DNA of 64,000 nucleotides from Chrysoporthe austroafricana (lineage: Eukaryota; Ascomycota; Sordariomycetes; Diaporthales; Cryphonectriaceae), in the NCBI GenBank assembly GCA_001051155.2, contig JYIP02000010.1, forward strand, positions 1 to 64,000. The letters are read 5' to 3'. A program made the translations under genes and the position numbers. The notes below the pieces were generated by a model. The model had not been told where the DNA came from and ran no database searches. It saw only the letters and a list, made by a program, of their open reading frames with translations. The first letter of the stretch is position 1. Each line of letters starts with the position of its first letter. Shown here piece by piece: positions 1 through 10,398 of this stretch.

Positions 1-25
1 AAAAAAAAAAAAAAAAAAAAAAAAA
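1..25. repeat. Poly-A run at the sequence edge
   Basis: Twenty-five A residues open the window. They abut rDNA-like sequence directly. This may be a contig-end artefact or a true homopolymer inside the rDNA intron; it cannot be decided here. Confidence 0.9.
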
Positions 26-401
26 GCGAATGAACTAGCCACCAACACCTTAGCGAGCGTTGAACCGCTTAGCCCTTGCAGAAGTCATCCTGTGACACCC
101 GCCCAGAAGGCGGGCCTGAGTATGGCCAGGTCAGCTGCTGATTGTCTCTATCCAACGGATTCTCACCCGCAGTGGCATACTGCTGCACCGGTGGGGCGTT
201 ACTCCACCGGCTTGGTACCGTTGGCCTCGCGAGAGTTCCCAGCATCCAGGTGTTTTGCACGACTCCAGGAAAGGGGCAGCTCGTCACCTTGAGCTATATG
301 GCTAAGTGCTGTAGAGGCCATACCGTATTAGACCGAAGTTGCCGAACAACGGCCTGGGACGTTCTAGTTCTGAAAATAATACATTTAAGTATGTCTACTT
401 C
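26..401 (-). other. Group I intron (3' part missing) in LSU rRNA
   Basis: On the minus strand the 28S sequence is conserved up to CCACAGGGAT and then leaves the rRNA consensus (AACTGG would be expected next). The break lies at the E. coli 2449 position, a known site for nuclear group I introns in fungi. Downstream there is a Q-like element (AATCAGCAGC), a P-like stretch (CTGCGGGTGAGAATCC) and an R-like element (GGTTCAACGCTCGC) in plausible order. The S element and 3' splice site are not seen because the sequence runs into the poly-A window edge. I see no homing endonuclease gene. The assignment rests on short conserved core elements, not on a folded model. Confidence 0.65.
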
Positions 402-935
402 ATCCCTGTGGTAACTTTTCTGGCACCACTAGCTAGCCTCAAATTTCGAGGGACTAAAAGATCGATAGGCCACACTTTCATGGTTTGTATTCACACTGAA
501 AATCAAAACCAAGGGGACTTTTACCCTTTTGTTCTACTGGAGATTTCCGTTCTCCATGAGCCCCCCTTAGGACACCTGCGTTGTGGTTTAACAGATGTGC
601 CGCCCCAGCCAAACTCCTCACCTGATAATGTCTTCGGCCTGGGTCGGCCCGCGAAGGCCCTGTAATCAGAAAGAGAGACTCGAGCCTAGGTCCGCGACGC
701 CGAATAGTCTAAACATAGAATTTAAAGTAAGACCTTCAGGGGTAGTTTTTTTTCTTTTATTAATTTTAAACCGGACGGCGGAGAGCGAGACATAATACTT
801 CAAAATCAGGGGTACCTCACCAACACAGAAGTTTTCACCTTATTTACAACCCCATCTGTCTCTTTTCACACAGCCCAAATTCATATCAGGACCTTTCGAA
901 CCGGGAGGCGTTTTGCTCATTACGTCTTTCGTACC
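402..935 (-). rRNA. 28S (LSU) rRNA fragment, divergent, possibly a pseudogene
   Basis: The minus strand carries eukaryotic nuclear LSU sequence: GTTTGGCTGGGGCGGCAC, GGGGGGCTCATGGAGAACG, and the segment leading to GTTACCACAGGGAT are all recognisable. Bases 402-660 are close to the fungal consensus, but with many transitions and a small insertion (GCTAGCTAGTGG in place of GCTAGAGG). From about 660 to 935 the match is weak, even where the normally invariant AAGACCCTGTTGAGC segment should be. The 5' boundary is therefore uncertain. Either this is a degraded rDNA copy at an array edge or an unusually diverged functional gene. The near-invariant segment being altered favours a degraded copy. Confidence 0.7.
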
Positions 936-1384
936 CGCCTAATGAACTCTATGTAGCTAGTTATTACCCCAGCTAACAGACAGCGGCAGATCATGATGAT
1001 AATTAATGCGAGTCGCTTGTACATTCAATAATACGTATTGGACAAGCTTGATTGTTGTTATTGAGACCTAGCTACGTTGATAATAATTTGGCAGAGGCTA
1101 ATAAGGGCGACGGCCGACAGGAATCAGACGTTGGCCTCCTCCCGACGATGTTTTCAGAAAGGTGGGGAAAAGCGGCGTTCATAGCATTTCGCACTCCCCC
1201 ATTTGAATATCAATCCGTACCAAACCGAGTGCTCTATCATCATATCCTCTACCTTCACTGTATCAACCTACAGCTGTGAGCCCATATCCACCTCCTGGGG
1301 TCCGGGGGCGGGCAACCCGTAGTGTACAAGCCATCACCATCTATGGTACGCATATGCACTACTTAGCCTCTTCAATGACTCTAT

Positions 1385-1411
1385 AGTGCTGTTCACATCT
1401 ATAACAGCACT
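1385..1411. repeat. Perfect 9-bp inverted repeat, 9-nt loop
   Basis: AGTGCTGTT (1385-1393) pairs with AACAGCACT (1403-1411). A related half-site, GTGCTGTA, follows near 1434. The function is unknown; it could be a binding site, a remnant of a mobile element, or chance. Confidence 0.6.
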
Positions 1412-1550
1412 GCACACGATCAATCTAAGACCGTGCTGTAGAGATCGCTAATGGCGTGCCCCTCAGCATGGCTCCTTTGTGTACATGTCCGGCATGGTCT
1501 GCCTATGCGAGCTGTAGTGGCTCATTCGACAGTCGATGGACTATATCTAC

Positions 1551-1573
1551 GACGACATGGAGAGCATGTCGTC
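1551..1573. repeat. Perfect 9-bp inverted repeat, 5-nt loop
   Basis: GACGACATG (1551-1559) and CATGTCGTC (1565-1573) form a stem over the loop GAGAG. There is no T-tract, so a terminator reading is not supported. Confidence 0.65.
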
Positions 1574-2616
1574 AGTTAATCCAACTATCTGACTATGAGA
1601 GCAATCTTGTTATCATTGGATAATGAACGCAGCGTGATAGTTCCAGGCTGGCTCATTGCAGAAGAGGATTTAAACTGCCAGAGTATCGTTGCAACTATCC
1701 CAAAGGACATCGAGGAGTGGGAACCTCAAGACCTTGCTGCGGAAGCCGAGACAAGCCAGGTCACTCCAGACGCAGGACTGAAGCACAAGGTGGGTGCCGA
1801 GTCGCAAGAAAAGGAGTAGAATGTGATACCAGGAGTGGGGCGACAGACACCTTAGAATGCCTGGGGAATAGGGCAAGTCTCGCCGAACAGGTTGACCTTT
1901 TGACCTGTCGAACGCCTCCTCGGCAAGTATAACAACAATACAAGCTGGTGAAATGAGTCTAGAAACCCGCCGCGTCCCACTCCTGCGCCCGCAGATACGT
2001 GTTGGAATCAGTTCCGGGAATACCAAAACGGGGAAGCCGAGGGGACAACACCGGCTCGAAGGAACTGATCTGCACCGAACACCACATCCGCCCTCGGAGA
2101 TCTCCAACCCTCTGTTGACGACCAATAATGGCGGCAGCCTCTGGGATGGGAGACTCTTGACCGATAGACTCGGGAGAATTCGTTGCGGGGGCGCAAGCCA
2201 CGGCAGTGTATTACCGTATGCCACCTCACACAAGGCCTTCGGAGCGCGAGCCGTGATCCACAGGCGCTATATTGATCCAGTCTCCAGCCCACGCCAGCCC
2301 ACGCCAGCCCCAGCCAAGACCCTAGGACCAACCCCGCCCCCGGATTCTTGAAAACCTGGGGAAAATGCGGAGTGGGCGCCCCTCGACGCTCGCCCGCCTG
2401 ATACGTTGTGATGAGCTGGTGAGACATCCACGCGGGCGCGGCGGGAGCCTGTCGACCTCTACTACCCCAGCGCATACATAAGCGGTGCCGGAGCCATCCA
2501 GCCGCCTTCTCACGAGGCCTGACAGCCCATGTGCGAATCTGCGCCTCGGCAGACGAACTACTAGGAAGTAAGAAAATAACCAGCCCAAACAATAGCTCTC
2601 TCTGACACCCGGAAGG

Positions 2617-4672
2617 ATGAGTCCAAGTGCGGTGACCGAGGGATCCACTCCGGTGCCGTCCAGCCAGCGCTGCGAGCCGGGGTCTGTCAACATTCCCATC
2701 GCAAAATGGCCCAAGACTGCCACAGACGGCCCGGTAGATGCCCTGGCCGTGGCCCAGGACCTGGTCTCGCGGCTGAACTCGTACCTCAGCGGCGGGGCGC
2801 CGTCGAGGGAGGCGGCCGACGGCGCCGCGTCCCTCTTCATGGACGAGTGCTACTGGCGCGACCACCTCGCCCTGTCGTGGGACCTGCGGACGCTGAAGGG
2901 CAGGGACCGGATCGCCAGCTTCCTGGCGGGGAGCGCAGGCCTCGAGCGCATCGCCGTCGACACGTCCACCGAGTACCGCTCGCCCAAGGTCGCGCCCTTC
3001 AACCCGGAGCAGACCACCAAGGGCATCGTGGCCTACCTCACCTTCTCCACGCGGCTGGGGCGCGGCCGCGGCCTGGCCCGGCTGGCCGAGGTTGACGGCG
3101 GCGGCAGCTGGAAGATCTGGACGCTGTTCACGAGCCTGGAGGAGCTCAAGGGCTTCGAGGAGCCCGTCGGCCCGCGGCGCCCCGCGGGCGTCGCCCATGG
3201 CTACCACCGCGGGCGCAAGAACTGGCTCGACCGGAGGCGGGAGGAGGAGAATTTCGCCAACGGCGACCCTGACGTCCTCATCCTCGGTGAGCCCACCCCG
3301 TCCCTCTCAACCCTCCTCCCTGGTGAGGGTCGTCGTTGCGTGATCCGCTCGCTAACAACCACTAACCATCTAGGCGCTGGTCAGGCCGGCCTCACTGCGC
3401 ACGCCAGGCTGAAGATGTTCAACGTCCCCACGCTGATCATCGACGCCAACGACACCGTAGGCGACAACTGGCGCCAGCGGTACCACCAGCTCGTCCTGCG
3501 TGAGTGACACTGCCCCTACTGCTCTCCCGGAGGGCTCCCAGCTGACAAGGGAAAATAACATGCCAGACGACCCGGTATGGTACGACCACCTGCCGTACAT
3601 CCCCTTCCCGGACTGGTGGCCCATCTTCACGCCCAAGGACAAGCTGGGCGACTTCTTCGAGTCATACGCGAAGCTACTGGAGCTGAACGTATGGATGCGG
3701 TCGACGGTCGAGGCCGGGTCGTGGGACGAGGGCAGCCGGCGGTGGACGGTCACGGTCCGGCGCGCGCGGCCGGACGGGCAGGTCGAGACGCGGACGCTCC
3801 GGCCGCGGCACATCGTCCAGTCCACGGGCCACTCCGGGAAACCCAACCTGCCGTCGATCCCCGGCATGGACGGCTTCCAGGGCGGGTTCCTCGGCCACAG
3901 CTCGACGTTCCCGGGGGCGCGGGCGGACGGCGCCGGCCGCCGCGCCGTCGTGGTCGGCGCGTGCAACTCGGCGCACGACATCTGCCAGGACTACCACGAG
4001 CGCGGGTACACCGTGACGATGGTGCAGCGCTCGTCGACCTGCGTCGTGTCGAGCGAGAGCATTTGCCGCATCAACCTGGCCGGCGTCTACGAGGAGGGCG
4101 GCCCGCCGACCGACGACGCCGACCTGGCGTCGTGGGCCACGCCCGCCGAGGTGCTCAAGGCCGTGCACCGCGAGGTCACGCGCCTGCAGCAGGTCAAGGA
4201 CGCGGCGACGCTCGAGGGCCTGCGGCGGGCCGGCTTCGCGGTCGACCGCGGGCCGGACGACTGCGGCCTGTACATCAAGTACTTCCAGCGCGGCGGCGGG
4301 TACTACATCGACGTCGGGGCGTCGCAGCTCGTCGCGGACGGCGCGATCCGCGTCAAGCAGGGCCAGGAGATCGCCGAGGTGCTGCCGCGGGGCCTGCGGT
4401 TCGCCGACGGGAGCGAGCTCGAGGCCGACGAGATCGTCTTCGCCACGGGCTACCGGAACATGCGCACGCAGGCGCGCGCCATCTTCGGCGACGCGGTGGC
4501 CGACCGGCTCGGCGACATCTGGGGGTTCGACGAGGAGGGCGAGTTCAGGGCGCTGTGGAGGCACTCGGGGCACCCCGGGTTCTGGTTCCATGGGGGCAAT
4601 TTGGCCGTGTGTCGGTACTATTCAAGGATTCTGGCGTTGCAGATCAAGGCGCAGCTGGAGGGGCTGGCGTAG
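2617..4672 (+). CDS. SnoaL-like plus FAD-dependent monooxygenase (FMO/YUCCA-like)
   Basis: Likely a cytosolic FAD/NADPH monooxygenase. Three exons give 633 aa: 2617-3286, 3374-3499 and 3567-4672, with introns of 87 and 67 nt; phases agree at both junctions. The N-terminal about 200 residues look like a SnoaL/NTF2 fold. The first intron splits the codon that begins the FAD-binding GAGQAG motif (residues 224-229). The second exon joins to HDPVWYDHLPY, a signature of this fungal family. FQGGFLGH resembles the FxGxxxH identifying motif, a second Rossmann turn (VVVGACNSAH) lies near residue 396, and FATGY near the C-terminus is typical of class B flavoprotein monooxygenases. Codon use is GC-rich and the gene looks intact. 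It could be a tailoring enzyme of the terpene cluster to its right, but it sits about 20 kb from the cyclase. The substrate is unknown. Confidence 0.88.
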
Positions 4673-4705
4673 AGAGAATGATCGAGACACACATAATCCG
4701 TTTTT

Positions 4706-4717
4706 GGGGGGGGGGGG
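4706..4717. repeat. G homopolymer (12)
   Basis: A run of twelve G follows shortly after the monooxygenase stop codon, in the presumed 3' UTR. It is a likely site of sequencing or replication slippage. Confidence 0.9.
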
Positions 4718-4926
4718 CAGGCCATCCAAGTGTGCAGTGCTGATGTCTTCATGATTATATCTGTTCCATCAGTTGACGGCTATCTTCAGCCCCCACGAAC
4801 AAAACAATGACACCCTTTCAACTAGATAACGAAACAGCATAATGACTAGGCTCCCGAACGCCAGACACGTGGGCCAGAAGACTCGGTAGAGACATGACGC
4901 CAGACGCAGATGACAACAGTAGCCGC

Positions 4927-6288
4927 CTACTCTCCAACCTCGCCGCCACCCCGGGCTTCGCCCTCGCTGTGACTCTTGGTGTCATCCTCGTCGAAACGCT
5001 GGTCGGACTCCATGTCATAGCCCGCACCTTGGCTTGCACATTCCTCTTGACTTGGACTATCCTCCTGGCCCTTTGCCTGCTTGAGCTGTTGTTCGAGCTG
5101 GGCGTTCTTGCGGTTGAGCGCATTGAGGCGCTTCTCAACCTCGTCAAACTTGCTCTCGTGCTTGAACAGGCGCATGATCACGTCGTTGAAGTGCTGCTCG
5201 ATCTCGTGTGTGAGCTTGATCTCGAGCATTTTGATGTCTGTCAGTTGCGGGATGTTCTTCATGCGCGCGTCGAGGAGATCTTGGCTGAGAGAGGAAGAAG
5301 GGTTGTTGCCTTGGTTCTGCATTCAGTCAGTGGATTGCCACCGGTAAGTCCTCATCAACACATGTTCAGGATCAAGTGTGACATCTGCCGTTTCCCATGA
5401 ACCACCAGCGCCACTGAGCAGTGGCACCAGCGGCCTCGAACCCCGTCGGTCCCCATGCTTGCATAGAAAGCTGCCACGACAAGACACACCACCGTCAATC
5501 ATGACGTATATGCCATCCCGCGCGCTGCGTACGGTGCGGCACCATGCCGTCAATAACGCCCGTATAGCACCACATACCGACCCGAGGCTTCCCCATCCAC
5601 GGCGAAATACTTCGAGTGGCTCCCAAAAGACCCAGAGGTCTCAAAGGAGCCGCGGACCCCGACCGGTTCGGTGATTGAGTTGGTTTTACTATCCACCCCA
5701 AGCCATACAGGGGATTGGAAAATACCGTAGCCAGGCAGACATTGACCGCGAAGGCACGAATCTGCCAGGCTCCACCAGAGGAAGATGGGCACTGACGAAG
5801 GCTAGACAGCCCGCAGAGAGTACAACTCACATGCGGTCCCACACCCCGAAGACTTCCAGGTGTGGTGCGTCCCACGATCTCCTCATCAACCAGTCGGGGC
5901 GGGCTTCGAAGGGACACCAGACAAGTCCGACCCAGGAGCAGCGCAGAACCATACCGGCCCTGTGCTGAGACTCCCAGACGCTGCAAAGCACGAGAAGCAC
6001 CGCAGTCGGCAGCGCGGTCTCAGCCCCGCCGCTTCAGCCAGGTACGGTCGTTGCTCAGCTCGTAGTGAGGTACGTGTGAGCGACGGGCGCTACAGGCCGC
6101 TGGCTGCTGCTTTGGGGCTGAGACCAATTTGGACTTGCTGGACGAAGATTTTGCAGATGCCACACCTGGGGAGAAGGGATGATGATGATGATGAATGCAG
6201 TGAGACTTACCCCGTTGTGTGGTCTCTTGACGGTTTGTTGATCGACAGGGCCTTGGTTGGCCTTGCGCTTCTTGTTATTGCGCGCCAT
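4927..6288 (-). CDS. Small coiled-coil protein, unknown function
   Basis: I do not recognise the family. The coding model has two exons, 6288-6211 and 5316-4927, giving 155 aa. The first exon starts MARNNKKRK, a basic, nuclear-localisation-like start. The second begins NQGNNPSSS and holds a charged helical stretch with heptad character (about residues 45-105, rich in E, K, L, N), then an acidic tail ending GGGEVGE. The intron (6210-5317, 894 nt) has a canonical GTAAGT donor, a CTGAC branch site and a TGCAG acceptor. A further likely intron (6446-6289) ends immediately before the ATG, so the leader is probably spliced; leader exons may reach to about 8120. The two longest introns of the unit resemble each other. 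A start at 5322 within the second exon is an alternative, but the acceptor signal there argues against it. Confidence 0.6.
5317..6210 (-). repeat. Long intron B, copy 1 of an introner-like pair
   Basis: On the minus strand this intron starts GTAAGTCTCACTGCATTCAT and ends TGAATGCAG. Its first 160 or so nucleotides align by eye with the start of the intron at 7545-6627. Shared blocks are TGTGGYATCTGCA, CAGCAKC.., CCCGTCGC(T/C)CAC(A/G)CGTA and a following GACSG. A GACTTAC near its 3' end is the reverse complement of its first seven bases, giving a short terminal inverted repeat. No ORF with recognised domains is present. Confidence 0.5.
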
Positions 6289-6446
6289 CTGGATGATTGG
6301 AGAGGATGGTCAATTGGTCGAGTTGCGAGCTGGTTGGATGGCTGGGAGAGGGAGTGGCAGGTTGAGGAAGGACAGGAGCTGAGAATTGTATCGATCGCCG
6401 TGGGAGGCAAAGGCAGAGGGGTGTGGTAGAGGGATGATCGCGTTAC

Positions 6447-6626
6447 CTTGGATGATTGTTTGTTCCTGGCTGGTGTCGACAATAGAGAGACTTGCTTGAC
6501 AACCAGTGTTGTCGTCGACGAAACAGATGTGGATGCCTGTCAATCGCCAGTTGATCAGGTGCGAATAACGGAGGGGGCTGCTCAGATCATTTGACGTTAT
6601 GAGCGATTGTGTAAGTTGAGCCAGAC
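6447..6626 (-). other. Probable leader exon of the coiled-coil gene
   Basis: The segment is bounded by an acceptor (GGATGCAG, after a GCTAAT branch-like motif) and a donor (CAAG before GTAACG). It has an open frame from 6543 but only with a TTG start, so I read it as 5' UTR. The next intron (6446-6289, 158 nt) ends with CATCCAG directly before the ATG. Confidence 0.4.
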
Positions 6627-7545
6627 CTGCATCCTATTAGCGATTGAGCGCTATGTAAGTCGTCGTCAAGACCCGAAATGGCATGTAGACTCTGCGAGGA
6701 CCCAAGAACCGACGAGGGCGGCAACAGGGAGAGAAGCCTGCGGTCCCCCAAACTCCCTCAGCCGCAGCCCGACTTCCCGGAGGGCGCCCGTCCACGAGCG
6801 CCCCAAAAGCCCGGTTTGGCGTCAGACCACGACCCAGATCAAACCGCTGACCAGGCGGCGTCACCGAACACCCCCGAGACGAAAGGTGCCCCGACACAGA
6901 TGAGAGACGGGCCCCCATGCTGTGTCGAGACATCCCCAAGCCAACGAGAGGTCGCCCTCCCGTGGAAAGGGGTTGAACAGGATTCGGCGCCCCTTTCCGC
7001 TCCATAGTCGCGGCAGAGATAGCATACCATTGCCCCATGCATCCAGGTCTGACGTGCCCATCCCAGGCCTGCAGCGTTGGCTCCTGCGCCCGCCGAGGCG
7101 GGGGCAGGGCTTCAACCACAGTCCCGTCACCGGGGCGGGGCCCGGCCACGAGAACAGCCCTTCAGCCTGTCGTCGAACTCGGGGGCGGGAGGTTGGGAGG
7201 GTCTTTCCAAGCAAGCTCGACCCGCGGGGGAGGGAGAGAGGGGCGCAACGAGCGACGGGCTGCCCGAGGGCTGCCCACGATGTGTCCAACCCCCCTCCGC
7301 CGCGGGCTAAAGCCGTACGTCCCACCACACGGTGTCATGAGACAGGTACGGCCCGAGAACCACACCAACCCCACCGCAGCAAGGTGCCGTCACTGCTCGA
7401 CGCGTCGAAGAGAGATACGCGTGGGCGACGGGAGGATACACCCAGATGCTGCGGTGGGGAGACGTGCTCTATCGAGCTTGTCGGAGAGGTCGTGCAGATA
7501 CCACATAGAGGGAAATTGATGATGGATGCAGAAAGCAGGACTTAC
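6627..7545 (-). repeat. Long intron A, copy 2 of an introner-like pair
   Basis: On the minus strand it starts GTAAGTCCTGCTTTCTGCAT and ends AGGATGCAG (919 nt). It matches the intron at 6210-5317 from the first base of the donor, while the flanking exon sequences do not match each other. Near its 3' end it also carries GACGACTTAC, which pairs with its own 5' GTAAGTC. The middle is GC-rich and less clearly alignable. Confidence 0.5.
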
Positions 7546-8120
7546 CAATATGAGTGAAAGCCACCACAGACTGAGGGAAGCTGTGATGGCGGTGAGTAAG
7601 ATGTGGGCTGCTACAGCTGCTGGTGTTGGTGTTGGCGGCGGTCTTGGTGAGGTAGAAAAGATCGTCTGAGCGAGCGTAAGCTGAGCAGTCGTGCCAAGTG
7701 CTGGTGGTTTTCTGTTTGTCTCTGTGTGACCAGCACGTCACAATCCTGTATGTGCTGTGTAGGAAGGGCACCACAGGTGAGGATGACCTGCTTGAGATGA
7801 TGGGGACCGTAACAGAGATGGTTGAGGTTACGAGGATAGAGACGAAAGTGGTGTTGGAGAGAACTAGGGATTGAATGCCAACCTTACAACAAGAATCGTT
7901 GACGAGATAAGGGCAGGAAGACACCTTAGGAGGAAAGGAGAGGACTTATCTCAGCAGCAGGCGATGATGAGGTGCGTGGAGCGGAGGCTGTAAAAGTCTG
8001 CGCTGTCCTCGAGTGAGCTGCCTGCAACGAGGACCAGCGCGAGATTTGCAACGAAGATGGAAAGGTAACCCGAAAGGTCTGTAGCGAAGTGATAATGAAG
8101 AGTAAAGGACCTAAAGACAT
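7546..8120 (-). other. Possible 5' leader of the coiled-coil transcript
   Basis: Minus-strand sequence upstream of the 7545 donor has ORFs with biased, CT-rich content but no recognisable protein. It reads as a long leader with a transcription start near 8100-8160. This is inference from splice signals only; no cDNA evidence is available. Confidence 0.3.
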
Positions 8121-8646
8121 GCGAGTTGGCGTTCGATACAGGCTACAAGCAGGCGGATTCGAGAAGGCGGATTTTTATTGAGACTGATGGCGGGGTAAGA
8201 TGGGAAGAAAAGCGCAAAATAAACGAGGGCCGGTTCTGCATCAAGTCGTTAAAATAGTGTGGAGAACATGAAATCAGTGCGCGTAGTCGCGTTGCGGTCG
8301 CGCCTGGGTGCCAGCCCCTTTCTTGGAAGCGTGTAGTCGTCTCGTATTAGTATATCCTTATAGAAGACAGCCGATTTCAGCTTGGCCTCAGGAGCGAAAA
8401 AAACAACAACCACCTCTATCGCCTTCTAGTGACCTGGAAGCGTGATCTCACTATAGACATAGGGCACAGGACACAGCACAAGCGGGCTGGCTCGGGTCAG
8501 ATCCAGGCGTCCATTTTGTAAAGATAGATCCATCATCTCATCATCTGCTTACATCTTCATTGTTGCTATAGTAGCTATCAAAACACCGTCCGTCAAGGGA
8601 CATAGATACACTCCTCAAGGAAATATCAAATAGAACCACTCCATCC
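8121..8646. other. Intergenic, no gene seen
   Basis: About 0.5 kb between the start of the leader region to the left and the stop codon of the permease to the right. It would contain the promoter of the left transcript and the permease 3' UTR. Confidence 0.6.
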
Positions 8647-10398
8647 TTATTCCCAGATCACCCTCGCTGTCTTCCACGCCCTGGTGACAACAGCGTGCTG
8701 CGGCGCACCCTCTTCATTCATCTCCTTTTGCCTCTCCTGCTCCCTGTAGACGGCCTCCTCGGCCTCCACCTCTGCTAGCCTCGTGGTCAGGTCGACGGCT
8801 GTTGGGGCCCTCCACCACGGGTCGCTGCGGCCCGCAAAGATCTTGTGGCCGACGTATAGGGCCACGAAAGCGAAGATGCCGAAGTAGGCAGTCATGAAGC
8901 TGTTGACGGACCACTGGCCCGGGTAGAAGACGGTGAAGCCGTTGCAGAGCAGCAGGAAGAGGAAGAAGCCGAAGCAGACGTAGGACGCCCACGGCTGCAG
9001 GACGGAGCTCCATGGGACGGTGACGCCCTGGGCCTTGACGGCCTTGCGGAAGCGCATGTGCACGAAGCAGCAGATGATCCACGAGGTGTAGCCGGCGGTG
9101 TTGGTCAGGTTGACGAACCAGTTGAAGACAACGCCGGCCTGCTGCGCGCAGTTCATGTAGGCCAGCGGGGCGAACAGGCTGGCGGCGAGGACGGCGTACA
9201 CGGGGAGGCCGGCGTTGGTGCAGCGGGCGAAGATCCGGGGCGCGTTGCCGGCGACGGCGAGCGAGTACAGGGCGCGGCTGGACATGTAGAGGTAGGCGTT
9301 GCCGGCGGACCAGGCGCTGGTGAGGATGCCGGCGTTGATGATGGAGGGCAGCACCGAGATGCCGGCGTTCTGGATGGCGATGACCCACGGCGAGGCGTTG
9401 GCGTTGCCGGCGCCCGTGGTCAGGCCCTGGGCGGTGGACTTGCAGATGATGCCGATGGCGAGCGTGGCGAGGATGTAGAAGACGACCATGCGGAAGAAGA
9501 AGCGGCGCGCCGTCTTGGGCAGGTTGCTGCGCGGGTCCTTCATCTCGCCGGCCGACAGGGCCATGAACTCGGCGCTGAAGTTGAAGGAGAAGGTCGAGAA
9601 GACCCAGACGTAGAGGAAGGCGGTGAAGCGGCCGCCGGCGCCGCCCACGATGTACGTGTTGATGGCGCCCGGGCCGGACCAGTAGCGGAAGCCCAGCACC
9701 TCGTGGTCGGGCCCGCCGCCGCACATGAGGATGAGGGCCAGGAGGAGCAGGCCCAGGATCATGACGACCTTGATGCCGGCGAACTAGAACTCGGTCTCCC
9801 TGTAGACGCCCACGGGGCAGAAGTTGAGGGCCACAATCACGACCATCATAATTGTAATCCAGACCGCGATGTGCACGTTGTTGGGCCAGTAGTCGATGAT
9901 GATGCTGGCGGCGGTGATCTCGTAGGCGACGATGATGCCGAACGAGTAGAAGTACAACCAGCCCAGGGCGAAGCCCAGCGACGGCGAGACGAAGCGGTTC
10001 GCGAAGTAGGCCATCGAGCCGCCGGGGATGGGGAGGAAGGTCGCGATCTCGACGACGACGGTGATCATGCCGTACACGAGGGCCGACATCAGGCAGTAGG
10101 CTACGAAGAGGGCTGCCGGGCCGCCGATGGCGAGCGCCTGGCCCGTCCCAAGGAACAGAGAGGTGCCGATGGCGCCGCCGATGGCCATCATCTGCACGTG
10201 CCTAGACTTGATGCTCCGCTTCGTGCTGGCGAGGCCATGGTTGAGAGGCAGCGTCTGCTGCGCGCCGTTCGCATAGCTGACCGTCCGCGACAGAGACCCG
10301 TCCGCGGCGGAGATGTCACCGCCCTTCTTGTCTTTCTCGTGGTATTGGTGGAAGTCGTGCTGCGCCTCGACATCCGAGGTCGACGTGTCGAAAGCCAT
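8647..10398 (-). pseudogene. Amino-acid permease (AAT/YAT family) with in-frame TAG
   Basis: Without the stop this would be a single-exon, 583-residue plasma-membrane amino-acid permease of the yeast APC type. The N-terminus is cytosolic and the first membrane segments carry HVQMMAIGGAIGTSLFLGTG, the family hallmark. The frame is open from 10398 to a TAG at 9786-9784, then stays open in the same frame to 8647 with all later transmembrane segments and a charged C-terminal tail. At the stop, related permeases have Trp (TEFWFAGIKV), so TGG changed to TAG; on the other strand this is CCA to CTA, a C-to-T at CpA. Two codons upstream, an expected Gly is Arg (GGG to AGG). Nothing else looks damaged, so inactivation would be recent. 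A sequencing error or readthrough cannot be excluded. It lies at the left side of the terpene cluster and may once have served it. Confidence 0.85.

Larger units (their letters stand above)
936..2616. other. Intergenic, no gene recognised; two short hairpins
   Basis: This stretch separates the rRNA fragment from the flavin monooxygenase. Several short ORFs exist (for example 1595-1819 on plus), but none resembles a known family or shows introns and codon use worth calling. Two perfect inverted repeats lie here (1385-1411 and 1551-1573), listed separately. The promoter of the downstream monooxygenase should lie in its last few hundred bases, but I see no clear TATA box. Confidence 0.6.

Noticed and set aside
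2008..3207. Minus-strand ORF of 399 codons
   Set aside because: It lies antisense to the first exon of the flavin monooxygenase, is rich in Arg/Gly/Ala and matches no family.
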